Assembly (NCBI RefSeq): GCF_000969905.1
Contig: NZ_CP009520.1
Location: 496,001-560,000, forward strand
DNA length: 64,000 nucleotides
From: Methanosarcina vacuolata Z-761
GTDB taxonomy: Archaea > Halobacteriota > Methanosarcinia > Methanosarcinales > Methanosarcinaceae
Direction: 5' to 3'
This document shows positions 62,572-64,000 of this stretch, piece by piece. A program made the translations under genes and the position numbers. The notes beneath the pieces were generated by a model, which searched no databases, was not told the origin of the DNA, and saw only the letters and a list, made by a program, of their open reading frames with translations. How positions within the stretch are numbered: the first letter of the stretch is position 1; each line of letters begins with the position of its first letter.

Positions 62572-63514
62572 CTTTTAATTCCTGTAAAGTGTACAATTTC
62601 TTATGCAACCTTTTAATTAACTCATTTTTACATGGAACTGGAAAAAGTAGCAACACAATATTTAAATTACTCTTAAGAGGATGATCATTTATGTTATCAA
62701 AATTATTTTTTAAGTTTCTAACCTCTTTTTCATAACTTTCTATAAATTCACTTTGATTTTCATCGTCATACTTTGTAAAATTATCACTTGAGTATGTACA
62801 AAGCAACGGAATGGTTATAGAACTTAAAACATCTTTTAGCTTACTTTTTCCATCCATCAATTCTAGCCATTCTTCTTTTTCTGGAATGTTATCATAAGGC
62901 TCAATCTTTTTTGATATGATTACAAACTCATTGTTAAGATAGTCACGCTGGAAATGTTCTTTTATGTCCTTAATTAAGGCTTCTACACCTTTTTTACCGT
63001 CCATATATAATTTTGATTCTCCTAACCACATAGTTTTATTTTCTGGCTGAATATGAACAGCGTCAAAGCCATGAACCGGAACCCCATATGAATCTTTAAA
63101 ATATATTTTTGATAAGAGAGGAACAGTGCTATGAAAATCACGTAATATAAGATGTAATATTAATTCTCCGAACTCTCCTCTTTTCAAAAAACTTTTTCTC
63201 TGTTCATCGCTGTCATCAATGAAACTGCAATTATCAACGTATATCTCTTTAGCTTTTTTGAATTCCTCAATTTTGTAAATAGATTTTGCGGCGTCAGATA
63301 ATTGATCTATAAGCTTAGTCTTATCTGGTTCTAAGTGATAACCAAATGCGAACTCAAATATTACATTTTGAAGCAAATTAACTAATTCCTTCCAACGATA
63401 TTTGCTTTCGTTATTATCATCAATATCAAATCCAACCAAATAAGTCTTAAGATTCGCTTCGGAAATTCTTTCTTCAATAATTTTTGCTGAATTAAATGGC
63501 TTTTTCTTTTCCAT
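62564..63514 (-). CDS. hamA: HamA-like (DUF1837) nuclease effector of a Hachiman-type defence system
   Basis: 316 residues. The C-terminal-domain nuclease motif is visible: RGEFGELILHLIL (Glu114/Glu117), GVPVHGFDAVHI (Asp151) and MWLGESKLY (Glu166, Lys168), the PD-(D/E)XK arrangement of DUF1837/HamA. It is followed by a conserved helix KKGVEALIKDIKEHF. HamA degrades DNA once freed from HamB, stopping phage or virus growth. GAGGAC lies 7 nt before ATG 63514. Canonical order hamA-hamB, 8-bp overlap, is kept. Confidence 0.85.
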   Translation of the reverse strand: MEKKKPFNSAKIIEERISEANLKTYLVGFDIDDNNESKYRWKELVNLLQNVIFEFAFGYHLEPDKTKLIDQLSDAAKSIYKIEEFKKAKEIYVDNCSFIDDSDEQRKSFLKRGEFGELILHLILRDFHSTVPLLSKIYFKDSYGVPVHGFDAVHIQPENKTMWLGESKLYMDGKKGVEALIKDIKEHFQRDYLNNEFVIISKKIEPYDNIPEKEEWLELMDGKSKLKDVLSSITIPLLCTYSSDNFTKYDDENQSEFIESYEKEVRNLKNNFDNINDHPLKSNLNIVLLLFPVPCKNELIKRLHKKLYTLQELKDE

Positions 63515-63978
63515 ATTAGTCCTCAGGTTCTTGGAAGCAAATCTTAAAGCTTATAAAATAATTATTCGAAAGTAACTATTGAATAAATAACTTACTATAT
63601 TTTTCATAAATACAAAAATCAGAAAAGAGAGTATATGGATAAGGAGGATTACATTCAAAGACAAAAATAGATAGTTTTCAAAATATGTAAAAAATATTAC
63701 ATTTGAGCTCCGTAGAAACCCATCTAAGTAAGTTTCAATAGGCTGCAGATTAATCAAAAATAGATTAATCGGACAATTCAAACTAATCGAGACTTATCAT
63801 CTTAAATGATTTCTTCATAGCGAAATATAGTCTCAAAGAGTATAGGATTAAAGTAAAAATTAGATTGAGAGTAATAAATATTTGCACTGTTTTTCCTCGA
63901 TTCTAATATTATAATCGAAAGAATGGGAGGTTACATAAACATTTAGTAACCTTTTATTTGATATTATGAGGTAGAGAA
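63515..63978. other. Upstream region of the hamAB genes
   Basis: AT-rich DNA between hamA and a gene beginning at the right edge. No further defence gene, repeat or RNA was recognised. Confidence 0.4.
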
Positions 63979-64000
63979 ATGAAATTATTAGGAAAATATA
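63979..64000 (+). CDS. Start of a gene running off the right edge
   Basis: ATG at 63979, reading MKLLGKY, lies a few bases after GAGGTAGAG, a fair ribosome-binding site. Too little is present to name it. Confidence 0.35.

Noticed and set aside
63551-63781. 76-codon minus-strand frame upstream of hamA
   Set aside because: Very AT-rich, no ribosome-binding site, and no resemblance to a protein family.

Overview
The window is a piece of a Methanosarcina-type methanogen chromosome. The evidence is a tandem DUF1608 S-layer protein with a PGF-CTERM tail, a formylmethanofuran dehydrogenase operon (fwdDBAC), a stand-alone NrpR regulatory-domain protein, a cupin-type phosphoglucose isomerase, archaeal PolB with PCNA-binding motifs, an intron-containing tRNA-Met, and long AT-rich intergenic regions. 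The gene order S-layer / fwdDBAC, with mdh and pgi nearby, matches what I remember of M. acetivorans. No species call is possible by reading alone.

Layout. 1-2.1 kb: DsrE/TusA sulfur-relay pair, HIT hydrolase, a structured leader in front of a SemiSWEET sugar transporter, and a DUF5518 membrane protein. 2.6-7.1 kb: a large CARDB-repeat surface protein and an unrecognised coiled-coil protein. 7.3-20.3 kb: housekeeping genes: tyrS, a frameshifted thg1, PRC-barrel, mdh, an RNase H-like exonuclease, cupin pgi, NrpR-type regulator, RecJ-like DHH nuclease, PD-(D/E)XK nuclease, DUF1699, elp3 and a conserved unknown. 21.5-24.4 kb: S-layer gene and a lipoprotein. 24.9-27.2 kb: tRNA-Met followed by an AT-rich accessory insert with a MITE and a membrane/coiled-coil gene. 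27.6-34.5 kb: hemerythrin, PhoU-type regulator, fwdDBAC.

34.9-53.3 kb is one coherent block. A minus-strand series encodes a membrane-anchored protein, two beta-propeller lipoproteins, a CobN-type chelatase large subunit, an S-component-like membrane protein, a fused double ECF ATPase, an EcfT protein, and an ABC-2 ATPase/permease pair. It is divergent from a second S-layer-domain protein followed by a ChlI/ChlD-type chelatase AAA+/vWA protein. I infer a cell-surface metal or tetrapyrrole acquisition/insertion system. The parts are recognisable, but the assembly is not one I know as described.

53.6-56.5 kb holds a P-loop ATPase gene followed by a TPR gene, possibly a two-protein signalling or defence module. 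56.6-59.4 kb is polB. After it come a purA C-terminal remnant, a tRNA 3'-half remnant, a MITE and an AT-rich HamA-HamB (Hachiman-type) antiviral pair, which looks like a defence insertion at a tRNA site.

Small mobile or repeated sequences are frequent: three MITE-like families with terminal inverted repeats, a five-copy ~58-bp CATGAAA...TTTCATG element, several short tandem repeats, and in-frame repeat expansions in cobN and the ECF ATPase gene.
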